From the NCBI RefSeq assembly GCF_001750285.1, contig NZ_MAMP01000020.1, positions 307,374 through 371,373 of the forward strand: DNA of 64,000 bases, given 5' to 3'. This DNA comes from Domibacillus iocasae. GTDB lineage: Bacteria > Bacillota > Bacilli > Bacillales > Domibacillaceae. The notes beneath the pieces are model-generated. The model saw only the letters and a program-made list of their open reading frames with translations. It had not been told where the DNA came from and searched no databases. Position numbers and translations under genes: made by a program. Positions 20,197 through 28,097 of this stretch are shown here, piece by piece (position 1 is the first letter of the stretch; each line of letters opens with the position of its first letter).

Positions 20197-20544
20197 TTAT
20201 TGTTTTAATATCTTCATGAGAATTTGTTTTCCCGATTCTTCGTCCTCTATGATGATTAGCTCTGTGCCTTTAACAGAATAAATTTTAGAACCAGCCGGGA
20301 AGTAATTAGATTCTAATTCATTAGGCGTCTTACTTGGTTTCAACTTTCTTTGGATGGTTCCTATTTGCTGATCAATCCCATCAGTATCTTTAATTGCACC
20401 TTCATCACCTTCATAGATGTAACTCTCACCATTGACTTTTGCAAGTATAGCATAGCTGCCTTCATCACCATTTCCACCAGTTGTACTTCGATTACAGGCA
20501 GCTAACACAAACGCAGCCAACAGAATTAAAAATATTTTTCTCAC
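20197..20544 (-). CDS. Small lipoprotein, paralogue of its neighbour
   Basis: 115 aa from GTG 20544 (MRKIFLILLAAFVLAAC), with GGGAGG eight bases upstream; TTG 20547 is equally possible. The lipobox is LAAC. The mature part has 'SYAILAKVNGESYIYEGDEG', 'QQIGTIQRKLKPSKTPNELESNYFPAGSKIYSVKG' split over strands, and 'IIIEDEESGKQILMKIL'. It shares its organisation with the downstream lipoprotein, so the pair likely arose by duplication. Unknown role at the cell surface. Confidence 0.72.
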   Translation of the reverse strand: MRKIFLILLAAFVLAACNRSTTGGNGDEGSYAILAKVNGESYIYEGDEGAIKDTDGIDQQIGTIQRKLKPSKTPNELESNYFPAGSKIYSVKGTELIIIEDEESGKQILMKILKQ

Positions 20545-20689
20545 CAAGAACACCTCCCATCCCCATAACATTAATATATATCCATTCATTCCCCTTCATA
20601 AATCATGAGTTATGACGCCGAACAGAAAAAGACCCCAGTCTTTAATGTATACAGATAATAGAGTCGTTTAATTTTGTATTAAAAAAGCT

Positions 20690-20723
20690 AGAGCCTTACT
20701 GCAAAATCATGTAACAAGGCTCT
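20690..20723 (-). terminator. Hairpin AGAGCCTT/AAGGCTCT, probable terminator
   Basis: An 8-bp stem (20690-20697 with 20716-20723). On the minus strand it is followed by AGCTTTTTTAAT, so it would end the transcript of the decayed integrase region rather than of the lipoproteins. Confidence 0.55.
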
Positions 20724-20783
20724 TTAAAGTTATTTAATTTGTATTAATTGAGAAGTGGATTTTTCAAAAATAAGATAATAAAG

Positions 20784-21895
20784 TTATTGAATAGTTGATT
20801 TAGATAAAAAATAATTTTTGATTATCCTTACATATAATCCGCACCTTACCCGGTCCCCATAGCCAAAACAAATAGTGACCAAAAAGAAAAAAATGACCCC
20901 ACAGTGATACTCATAACTAGATACGCCCAGAACTTGTTCCTTACTAAGAATTTCTTTCCATCTAAAGAAGCAGTAGGCTAACACTGGTGTACCTAAATAC
21001 ATGAGCCAACTTGATACTGTTACGACAGCCAAATTCCTAAAACGCGATACATTATTTATGTTATCAGGTTGTTCTCTTAATTCATTCCCCCACATTGCAA
21101 CGTTGATGTTTTTATGCCGCATTAATTTTTGTATAGCAAAAGCACTCATGCCGGACATAGCTAGCCGATGACAAAACGTGTGGCGGAATGTATGAGCGGA
21201 CACTCGTACATCTTTAAAGTTCATTTTCTGACGAGATACCTAAAAATCAGTGCAAGTGCGTTTTCTGTTAGTTGTGTGTTATCTCTTTTAACAAAAACAT
21301 ACTCACTTACTTCTTCCCAATGCTGCTTACAAAAAGTTTAATAAGCGGATAGTTCTTTCGATAACTTTTCTTTGAGTAGAATGGTTTCTTTCCTTCTATT
21401 CTTGCCGAAGAAGGAAATACTGTGATTAATGAACTTAATGTCTGTCCATTGCAGGTTAATGATCTCTCCACGCCTAATTTCTGTCCCAAGTATAGTAATG
21501 ATAATGGTGTAATCCCGATAAGCAAAATAACTCGTTTAATGCGTCTGTAGAAGTTCAAGATTTGCTCATCGTTAAAGACATCAATCTTCACGTCTTCTTT
21601 TTGCCTTTTCACCCGCTTTGCAGGGTTGTTTTTAATGACCTCGTACTCAACCATATAATTCAGAAAAGCTCGTATCCGTAAAAGCTTCGTATTAATTGTG
21701 CCTGCTTTATTTCCCCGCTCTTGGCACTCTGAAAGGTATTGACGGACATGACTATAAGAAATATCCTCTACATTTACCACTTCATTCTCAATACAGTAGC
21801 TTACAAATTCCCCAAGCATTGTTTTATAATTCCTAATGTTTGCTTTGACGTGTTCTTGAAACGTCTGTCATCCAAAAAGTCTTGATACGCAAATT
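20784..21895 (-). pseudogene. Frameshifted tyrosine-type integrase
   Basis: Three pieces of one integrase in different frames. Around 21840-21895 is the N-terminus (FAYQDFLDDRRFKN). At 21307-21819 is the core-binding domain and start of the catalytic domain (NTKLLRIRAFLNYMVEYEVIKNNPAKRVKR). At 20784-21224 is the catalytic C-terminus (VRVSAHTFRHTFCHRLAMSGM...IQKLMRHKN), with the Tyr-containing segment deleted between HKNINV and AMWGNELREQ. The last frame then runs on into unrelated hydrophobic sequence (VTVSSWLMYLGTPVLAYCFF). At least two frameshifts and a deletion make it non-functional. It lies directly beyond the left edge of the groEL-inserted element. Confidence 0.8.
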
Positions 21896-21908
21896 TTAAT
21901 AACAAAAA

Positions 21909-21938
21909 AGACTACCTCCTGTTTTTAGGAAGTAGTCT
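21909..21938 (-). terminator. Rho-independent terminator on the minus strand
   Basis: AGACTAC-C-TCCT (21909-21920) pairs with AGGA-A-GTAGTCT (21927-21938); the minus-strand readout continues into TTTTTTGTT. It lies about 120 bp past the groEL-tail remnant and is well placed to be the terminator of groESL before the element inserted. Confidence 0.75.
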
Positions 21939-21972
21939 ATACTTTAGAAAAAATTGATTTACGTGACCAGTT

Positions 21973-22016
21973 CTCATTTTGGGTGAAAAGCAGCCGTAAC
22001 TGCTTTCCAAAATGAG
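21973..22016. repeat. Strong two-part hairpin beside attL
   Basis: CTCATTTTGG (21973-21982) pairs exactly with CCAAAATGAG (22007-22016), and inside it AAAGCAG (21987-21993) with CTGCTTT (22000-22006). No T run follows on either side. It may be an RNA element in the groEL 3' untranslated region of the ancestral chromosome. Confidence 0.7.
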
Positions 22017-22056
22017 ATGGTAGATGATGTTTAAAACGTTGTGTTCAACGCTTTAA

Positions 22057-22075
22057 ATTACATCATGCCGCCCAT
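22057..22075. repeat. attL: duplicate of the groEL 3' end
   Basis: attacatcatgccgcccat occurs here and at 53706-53724, where it encodes the last codons and stop of groEL (read on the minus strand as MGGMM-stop). Outside the repeat the sequences diverge. A short minus-strand frame (22058-22240) reads from element DNA into DGMMGGMM, a groEL-like tail with no chaperone upstream. Confidence 0.92.
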
Positions 22076-22371
22076 CATGCCGTCTATATAATAGGAATAA
22101 ATACGTTTAAAAAATAGCTTTAAATCAATGTTTTTCGATTTTATTTTGAATCGTATTGAGTTGAAATGAAAAGCACTATGAGAAAAAGTATGAGTTTTTA
22201 TTTTAATATACCCATTATCGTAAGTTGGATTATTACTCAAAAATTACTGAGGGCAAAGCAAATGGGACCGTCAATAATTTTGTGTAAATGACGAATCCCT
22301 TTTCTTGTAGACTGTCATTTAATCAGCGGTTTTAAACATGGCTGCGAGCTCCGCAATAGGCAGAACCCCCA
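22076..22371. other. Element edge before hsdR; possible decayed IS end
   Basis: No intact gene. GGGACCGTCAATAATTTTGT with GTAAATGAC following (22264-22294) is reminiscent of IS256-type terminal sequences, and the minus strand nearby reads LPIAELAAMFKTAD-stop. I cannot confirm either. Confidence 0.3.
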
Positions 22372-25281
22372 TTAATAATACTGTTCAATATAGCTATAAG
22401 CCTTATCGAATACTTCTTTATCCTTAATCTTGTACTTAATCCAGATGATGCTACGAAGCGCCTTCTTAACTTCATTCTTACCTGCGGTAGTTCTTTGCCA
22501 ACCATCGAAGCGCACAATCTTTACAATATCGTCGATGTCATTTACGATGCGCTCAACAATGATAGGTGTTTTGTCATTCTTAATGCCATTGAAGAGCTCA
22601 GTAAGGACTGCTTTACCCCGGTCAATTTCTTTTTCAGGCACAACTTCCTTCTCTGCTTGCGCTGCCTCTCTCGCTAGTTCAAGCAGGAGCTTTAGGAACT
22701 CAATGCTAGTAAGTAGACCCTGTTCATGCCGGTCACGGAGTTCTTCGAGCTTCTTACCAAGTTTTACGAATTTAGGGTCATTTGTATGCTCACGAATTTT
22801 AGCAACCAGATCGATTTCCACCTTCATGGTTGTCTTCTTTACATTCTTCTGCCTACTGATAAACTCATCTATCAGATTTGCATCCAGCGTAAGGATATCA
22901 AGATCATCATGAACCTGTCCAACTTTAATGTTTGCATGAACAAGCTCCAATGTCTTAGCCCCAAGAGCTGTCCATACAAGTGCACCTCGGTTATCGGTCG
23001 GCTTTACAGACTCATGAACTTTACTGAGCCATACATAGTCAAATTTATATTTTTCGAGGATTGGATCAGGGGACAGTGCATCCCAAGCCCTATTTAGAAC
23101 ACGGTAATCTGCTGCGAACTCATCCTTATCTTTATTTGTAGGGATACACTCCTGTGCTGCAAGTAAGCCTTCCCAGCCTTCAACAGTACGGTCAACGCCC
23201 ATAAAGTAGCTGAGACACTTTCTTAGAAGCGCAGGAATCTGTTTCTTGACTTCGTCGATGTTAGTGATAACTTTCTTCATACTGGCTTCATCGAAGTCCA
23301 AAGCCTTAGCAACGTTATCAAATATACCAATGTAATCAACGATAAGGCCGTGTGTCTTACCTTCATCATAGGTTCTGTTTGTACGGCAGATAGCTTGTAA
23401 AAGGTTATGGTCCTTCATCGGTTTATCCAAATACATCGTCTGAAGTATAGGAGCATCAAACCCCGTTAAAAGCTTTGCAGTTACAATAACCAACTTCAGA
23501 GGATTGCTCTGATCACGGAACTGATCGAGAACCTTTGCTTCCTCATCACGGCTGCGGCGATACTTTTTATAACGGTCTTCTTTATCGCTGTTTGTATCCA
23601 TTACAATTGTGGTTGCTTCAGAAGGAAGTAGCTTATCCAGCTCTTCTTTATACTTGAGACAGCACTCGCGGTCATATACAACAATCTGACCTTTGTAGCC
23701 ATTAGGCTCAATCTTTTCTTTGTAATGCTTTACGATATGCTCACAAACTTTGCGGATACGCTTCTGATCATACATAATGGCTTTCATATTTACGCGTTTG
23801 GAAAGCTCTGCACGGTCAGTATCTGAAAACGTTTCTGTAAGAGCGTCAAACTCAGTATCCAATTTATCCTTATCAACATGGAGGTCAACTGGAACCGGCT
23901 CGAAGTTAAGTGGTAGAGTTGCATTATCTCTAATGGAATCAGAGAAACTATATCGACTCAGATATCCGCTCTTATCTTCAGTTGCGCCAAAGGCACGGAA
24001 TGTATTCTTGTCAATTCGGTTAATAGGCGTACCAGTAAGTCCAAAAAAGAATGCATTTGGTAGTGCTGCACGCATCTTTTCCCCGAGATCGCCCTCTTGT
24101 GTACGATGAGCCTCGTCGACCATAATGATTACGTTATCTCTAGGATTAAGAACGCCTTCAACATCGCCGAAGCGGAATATAGTCGTAATAGCAACCTTTC
24201 GAATGTCCTGCTTGAAAAAGTTTTCAACCTCTTCCTTCGTAGCAAGTGACACTAAGTTGGGAACATCTGAGGCATTGAAGGTTGCTGTAATCTGTGTCTC
24301 CAGATCAAGACGATCATCAACGATTACCACGGTTGGATTCTTAAGCTCAGGAATCATACGAAGCTTTTGTGCGGCAAATACCATCAACAACGACTTACCT
24401 GAGCCCTGAAAATGCCAGATAAGACCTTGCTTAGGATAGCCAGCAACAACGCGCTGCACGATAAGATTAGCTCCTTCATACTGCTGATAACGGCAGATGA
24501 TCTTGTACTTGACATGTTTCTTGTCTGTTGCAAAAAGAGTAAAGAACTGGAAAATATCCATAATTTTCTCTGGCGTAATCATATCTCCTACGCTGACTTT
24601 AACATCGGCAAGACTACCTTCTGACTTATGGTCTGAAGTATGCCAAGGTCCCCACATATTGATAGGCATTCCTACAGAACCATAGCGATAGCCTTTACCT
24701 TCAGTGGCGAAGTTAAATACATTAGATACGAACATCTCTGGGATGCTCTTTTCGTAGGAAGCTATATCGCTGGCAGCGTCTAACCAGGTTATCGCTTTGC
24801 GTACCGGAGTCTTCAGCTCACCGATAGCAATCGGAAAACCATTGATTAGCAGAACGATGTCAAGTCGCTTTCCATCTTCTTTTTTAGGATAGACCCACTG
24901 GTTCGTGACGACATACTCGTTAAGCGTTAGATCTTCCTTTTTCATTGTGCCGAAAAAGCGTATTGGAATCATTCGACCATCTTTACCGAAGGGATAGGAA
25001 TTTTCCTCAAACACCATCTTCTTAAAGAGCTCATTCTGGGTGATAAGGTTACCTGGCTGCACCGACAGAATGATTGTGCGCAGTTTATATATGACCTCAT
25101 CCGCACGGGACGGTTCTTCTGCAATTTCTGGGTTCAGGCGGATAAGAGCATCTTTGACCATAGGCACTACCATGACATCAGAGTAAGTTCGAGGTAGATC
25201 TTCTGCAGAGATGTAGTTCCAGCCATTACCCTTAAGAGTTGAGATTACCATTTGCTCTATTGTATTATCTTCGTTGAACAT
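22372..25281 (-). CDS. hsdR: Type I restriction endonuclease, HsdR subunit
   Basis: 969 aa. The N-terminal PD-(D/E)xK nuclease shows Asp141 and GELKT with Glu155/Lys157. The superfamily 2 translocase follows: Walker A GSGKS (293-297), DEAH (389-392), LTGTPI (415-420), and motif VI-like 'LLQAICRTNRTYDEG'. The C-terminal helical region, ending 'IWIKYKIKDKEVFDKAYSYIEQYY', docks on the M/S core. It translocates and cleaves unmodified DNA. The start ATG has GGGAGGAAACGTTT upstream. It is last in the five-gene operon and separated by 187 bp from hsdS, where the other genes abut; a separate promoter may limit its expression. Confidence 0.93.
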   Translation of the reverse strand: MFNEDNTIEQMVISTLKGNGWNYISAEDLPRTYSDVMVVPMVKDALIRLNPEIAEEPSRADEVIYKLRTIILSVQPGNLITQNELFKKMVFEENSYPFGKDGRMIPIRFFGTMKKEDLTLNEYVVTNQWVYPKKEDGKRLDIVLLINGFPIAIGELKTPVRKAITWLDAASDIASYEKSIPEMFVSNVFNFATEGKGYRYGSVGMPINMWGPWHTSDHKSEGSLADVKVSVGDMITPEKIMDIFQFFTLFATDKKHVKYKIICRYQQYEGANLIVQRVVAGYPKQGLIWHFQGSGKSLLMVFAAQKLRMIPELKNPTVVIVDDRLDLETQITATFNASDVPNLVSLATKEEVENFFKQDIRKVAITTIFRFGDVEGVLNPRDNVIIMVDEAHRTQEGDLGEKMRAALPNAFFFGLTGTPINRIDKNTFRAFGATEDKSGYLSRYSFSDSIRDNATLPLNFEPVPVDLHVDKDKLDTEFDALTETFSDTDRAELSKRVNMKAIMYDQKRIRKVCEHIVKHYKEKIEPNGYKGQIVVYDRECCLKYKEELDKLLPSEATTIVMDTNSDKEDRYKKYRRSRDEEAKVLDQFRDQSNPLKLVIVTAKLLTGFDAPILQTMYLDKPMKDHNLLQAICRTNRTYDEGKTHGLIVDYIGIFDNVAKALDFDEASMKKVITNIDEVKKQIPALLRKCLSYFMGVDRTVEGWEGLLAAQECIPTNKDKDEFAADYRVLNRAWDALSPDPILEKYKFDYVWLSKVHESVKPTDNRGALVWTALGAKTLELVHANIKVGQVHDDLDILTLDANLIDEFISRQKNVKKTTMKVEIDLVAKIREHTNDPKFVKLGKKLEELRDRHEQGLLTSIEFLKLLLELAREAAQAEKEVVPEKEIDRGKAVLTELFNGIKNDKTPIIVERIVNDIDDIVKIVRFDGWQRTTAGKNEVKKALRSIIWIKYKIKDKEVFDKAYSYIEQYY

Positions 25282-25468
25282 AAACGTTTCCTCCCATCAT
25301 TAAGTTTTTTATATCCGTGTCGGACAGTATCTTTGTATTGGCCAGGCAGAAAGTGTAATTATACCTATCTCATCCGGCGTAATCCGTGCGAGAGCGATAT
25401 CTTCTTTTTTCGTGAGCTCGCCGAAGATTATGCCAGTTATAAAAAGTGCAAGTGGACGTACAGCCTAT
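25282..25468. other. hsdS-hsdR gap with short coding-like remnant
   Basis: On the minus strand this gap reads coherently for ~40 codons (IIFGELTKKEDIALARITPDEIGI, then TLSAWPIQRYCPTRI) without a start codon. It may be a deleted gene fragment or chance. Confidence 0.3.
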
Positions 25469-26608
25469 TTAACCTAGGTTTTCAGAAATTATCTTCCTAT
25501 AGGTAGCCGTTAACTCTGCAAGTACTTGTTCCAGTTCAAATTTTGATTTATTACTCTGTTGTACAAAGGCTGCAAACTTATTTTGCAATTCTATCGGCGG
25601 CAGTGAAATTGGGTATTCTGACAGAAAGCTAATTGGTACTCGCAACTGCCCACCGGTCCCTGTCATGACCTTTCTGGCATTTTTTCTAAATGACTCGAAC
25701 ATCGTGATTATGTAGAGCCAGTATGGATTTGAGACTCCGTCCAATGGACGTAGCACATGAAATTCTGTTGAGCCTGTGCCAATTCCACTGCTTAACCCTT
25801 TAGCAATTGCGCCTTTCCCGTTTTCCATGCACGGAGTAATCTTTGCGAATAAGACATCATTTTCAGCAAAGTAAGTGTAACCTTTCTTTACTTCGCCATA
25901 GCTCTTTACAATCGTTGTGTCTATCTGTCCATTCGCGGAGACGGAAGGCATAGCTACAAATGAAACCAATGTATTATCATCAATATCGCGCGGACGCTTT
26001 GGATTCAATTCACAGCATTGTCCAAGTGTGGTCAATCCCCATCCTTTTTGATTTTGCTCGAGTTCCCCAAACATCTCGATAAATTGCGACTTTACCAGCT
26101 CATCCGTTTTCTGCAGTAACTTCTGATAGGATTTCTTAGTGGCATCTATAGACCACAGCACCTTAGCTAACTCGCGCTGTTTATCCATTTCGGGAAGTTC
26201 AAATTCAAGCCTTTTAAGATCTCTCCAGTTTATCGTTGGAGAAAGTGACCCGACCGAAATCTTTATGGCGGCATCAAGGAAGTAGTCAGAGCTAACAAAT
26301 AAAGGAAAAAAGTTTTTGTCTATTACTTCTTCTTTAGGTCTGAGTACCATTCCATGCGCTGAGAATATACCATCAAATGGGGCAATTGCGACTTTTTTCT
26401 GATAGGCCCGGCGTTTACCAAATAAAACATCACCTTCCTTCATAATAAGTTTCTCCCCAATAGGGGCAACATCAGTGCCGTATCGCGTAACTTCCAAGCT
26501 GCCAGGATCTAGATGTTCAAGTCCTAAGTATGTGTATTTATCTTCTTGAATTGGCTTTTTCTTTTTTGTACTATTGAAAACAATCTGTTCAAATTGATAC
26601 TTACTCAT
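25469..26608 (-). CDS. hsdS: Type I restriction specificity subunit, HsdS
   Basis: 379 aa with two target recognition domains. Repeat 1 (~1-170) ends with 'LKRLEFELPEMDKQRELAKVLWSIDATKKSYQKLLQKTDEL', the conserved helical spacer. Repeat 2 (~185-379) has 'GQLRVPISFLSEYPISLPPIELQNKFAAFVQQ' and a similar C-terminal coil. It selects the bipartite DNA target for HsdM/HsdR. The start overlaps the hsdM stop by 8 bp. TRD1 starts almost directly at the N-terminus and is slightly short, but both halves look complete. Confidence 0.9.
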   Translation of the reverse strand: MSKYQFEQIVFNSTKKKKPIQEDKYTYLGLEHLDPGSLEVTRYGTDVAPIGEKLIMKEGDVLFGKRRAYQKKVAIAPFDGIFSAHGMVLRPKEEVIDKNFFPLFVSSDYFLDAAIKISVGSLSPTINWRDLKRLEFELPEMDKQRELAKVLWSIDATKKSYQKLLQKTDELVKSQFIEMFGELEQNQKGWGLTTLGQCCELNPKRPRDIDDNTLVSFVAMPSVSANGQIDTTIVKSYGEVKKGYTYFAENDVLFAKITPCMENGKGAIAKGLSSGIGTGSTEFHVLRPLDGVSNPYWLYIITMFESFRKNARKVMTGTGGQLRVPISFLSEYPISLPPIELQNKFAAFVQQSNKSKFELEQVLAELTATYRKIISENLG

Positions 26609-28097
26609 CTACTTTATCCTCCTCTCCAACCATTGAATTTAATTTTGCATAGCTAAGCTTCATCATTTCAGAAATGGCTCTCCAGTCCTCGTAATGTTCT
26701 TGTAAAGAACGCTGATCGCCTTTTCCATCTTGTGGAGAATGTTTGATGTAAAGGGGAATGCTGAGAGAGAAATTATTATCCTCGATGTCCTTAATTGTAA
26801 CGACCTTTGTGAAATCTAGCACAGTTTCATATTTGTCGTAAGTTGACGCGATTTTCTGGATATGGCTATCTTCCAAATAGCTCTGAGCATTCTTTCGCTC
26901 CACTTCGTCAATAGCGTTTATGAAAAGGACCTGTCCGCGTCGATCTGGACGTTTGTTCGTTCGACAAATTATTATGCAGGCCTCCATTGGAGAGTTGTAG
27001 AACAGGTTTGGCCCTAGTCCTATCACACATTCGAGCATATCACTGCGAACCAATTTTTCACGCATCTTGCTTTCCTCGTTACGGAACAGTACTCCATGCG
27101 GGAAAAGAATTGCACAACGTCCGGTGTCCTTTTTCAAGCTCATTAAGATGTGTTGCAGGAAAGCATAGTCGGCACGTCCTTGGGGTGGTATACCCAAGAA
27201 GTTGCGTCCATATTTATCGCTTGCAAAAGCTCCTCTATCCCACTGACTAATTGAATATGGAGGATTGGCAAGAACCATATCGAATTTTTTGATATTACCA
27301 TTTTCGACAAAAGCTGGAGATTTTAGCGTATCACCATTCATAATATTAAAGTCTTTCACACCATGAAGAAATAAATTCATCTTACCGATAGCAGAGGTTA
27401 GGGCGTTGATTTCCTGACCGTAAAGAGCAACGTTGCGCCACTCTTTTTTCTGCTTCTGTAGGTACGCAATAGCAGAGATTAGCATGCCTGCACTGCCGCT
27501 TGTCGGATCATAGATTGACTCGCCCGATTCTGGCTTGAGCATCTCTGTCATTAGATGAACTACGGTACGATTCGTATAAAATTCCTGAGCTGTGTGCCCG
27601 CTGTCGTCAGCAAACTTCTTGATCAGGTATTCATATCCTTGGCCAAGTTCGTCCTCAGGACAGTTTTCGATAGACAATGTCTTAGTACTAAGATGCTCGA
27701 TGAGTTCTTTCAGCAGGCGATCGGGTAAACGGTTCTTGTTTGTCCAGGCACCATCACCAAAAACACCTTGTAATTTATCTGAATTTGCATTTTCTATCTT
27801 ACGGAATGCGTCTACAATGGCAACACCTACATTTTCCGAAACCGAACGAACATCATTCCAGTGGGCACCTTTGGGCACCTGAAAGCGGTGATTTTCTTCA
27901 AATTCCAGAGCTTCTTCGTCACCATATTCCTCTATAATTCGCTGACACTCTTCATCATAAACGTCACTGATCCGTTTGAAGAACAGTAGCGGAAAAACGT
28001 ATTGCTTATAGGCCCCGGCATCTATATTGGTACGGAGAAGAACAGCAGAGCTCCATAGATAGGACTGCAGTTCTTCGATGGTTATGCGTTTACTCAT
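26601..28097 (-). CDS. hsdM: Type I restriction methylase, HsdM (first copy)
   Basis: 498 aa from ATG 28097 (MSKRITIEELQSYLWSSAVLLR), with GGAGGG eight bases upstream. An N-terminal helical HsdM_N domain precedes the methylase: motif X/I region 'EFYTNRTVVHLMTEMLKPESGESIYDPTSGSAGML' and catalytic motif IV 'DMVLANPPYSI'. It makes N6-methyladenine with AdoMet as part of the M/S complex. Motif I is the DPTSGSAG variant, unlike DPACGTGG in the second HsdM just upstream, so the two are distant paralogues and not a recent duplication. Overlaps its neighbours on both sides by 8 bp. Confidence 0.93.
   Translation of the reverse strand: MSKRITIEELQSYLWSSAVLLRTNIDAGAYKQYVFPLLFFKRISDVYDEECQRIIEEYGDEEALEFEENHRFQVPKGAHWNDVRSVSENVGVAIVDAFRKIENANSDKLQGVFGDGAWTNKNRLPDRLLKELIEHLSTKTLSIENCPEDELGQGYEYLIKKFADDSGHTAQEFYTNRTVVHLMTEMLKPESGESIYDPTSGSAGMLISAIAYLQKQKKEWRNVALYGQEINALTSAIGKMNLFLHGVKDFNIMNGDTLKSPAFVENGNIKKFDMVLANPPYSISQWDRGAFASDKYGRNFLGIPPQGRADYAFLQHILMSLKKDTGRCAILFPHGVLFRNEESKMREKLVRSDMLECVIGLGPNLFYNSPMEACIIICRTNKRPDRRGQVLFINAIDEVERKNAQSYLEDSHIQKIASTYDKYETVLDFTKVVTIKDIEDNNFSLSIPLYIKHSPQDGKGDQRSLQEHYEDWRAISEMMKLSYAKLNSMVGEEDKVDE

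Noticed and set aside
22264..22371. IS256-type insertion sequence end
   Set aside because: Only a short resemblance from memory; no transposase frame and no paired terminal repeat found, so listed only as an uncertain remnant.
25282..26608. Phase-variable hsdS locus with inversion
   Set aside because: No recombinase gene next to hsdS and no inverted repeats between the hsdS gene and the fused TRD were noticed by eye.
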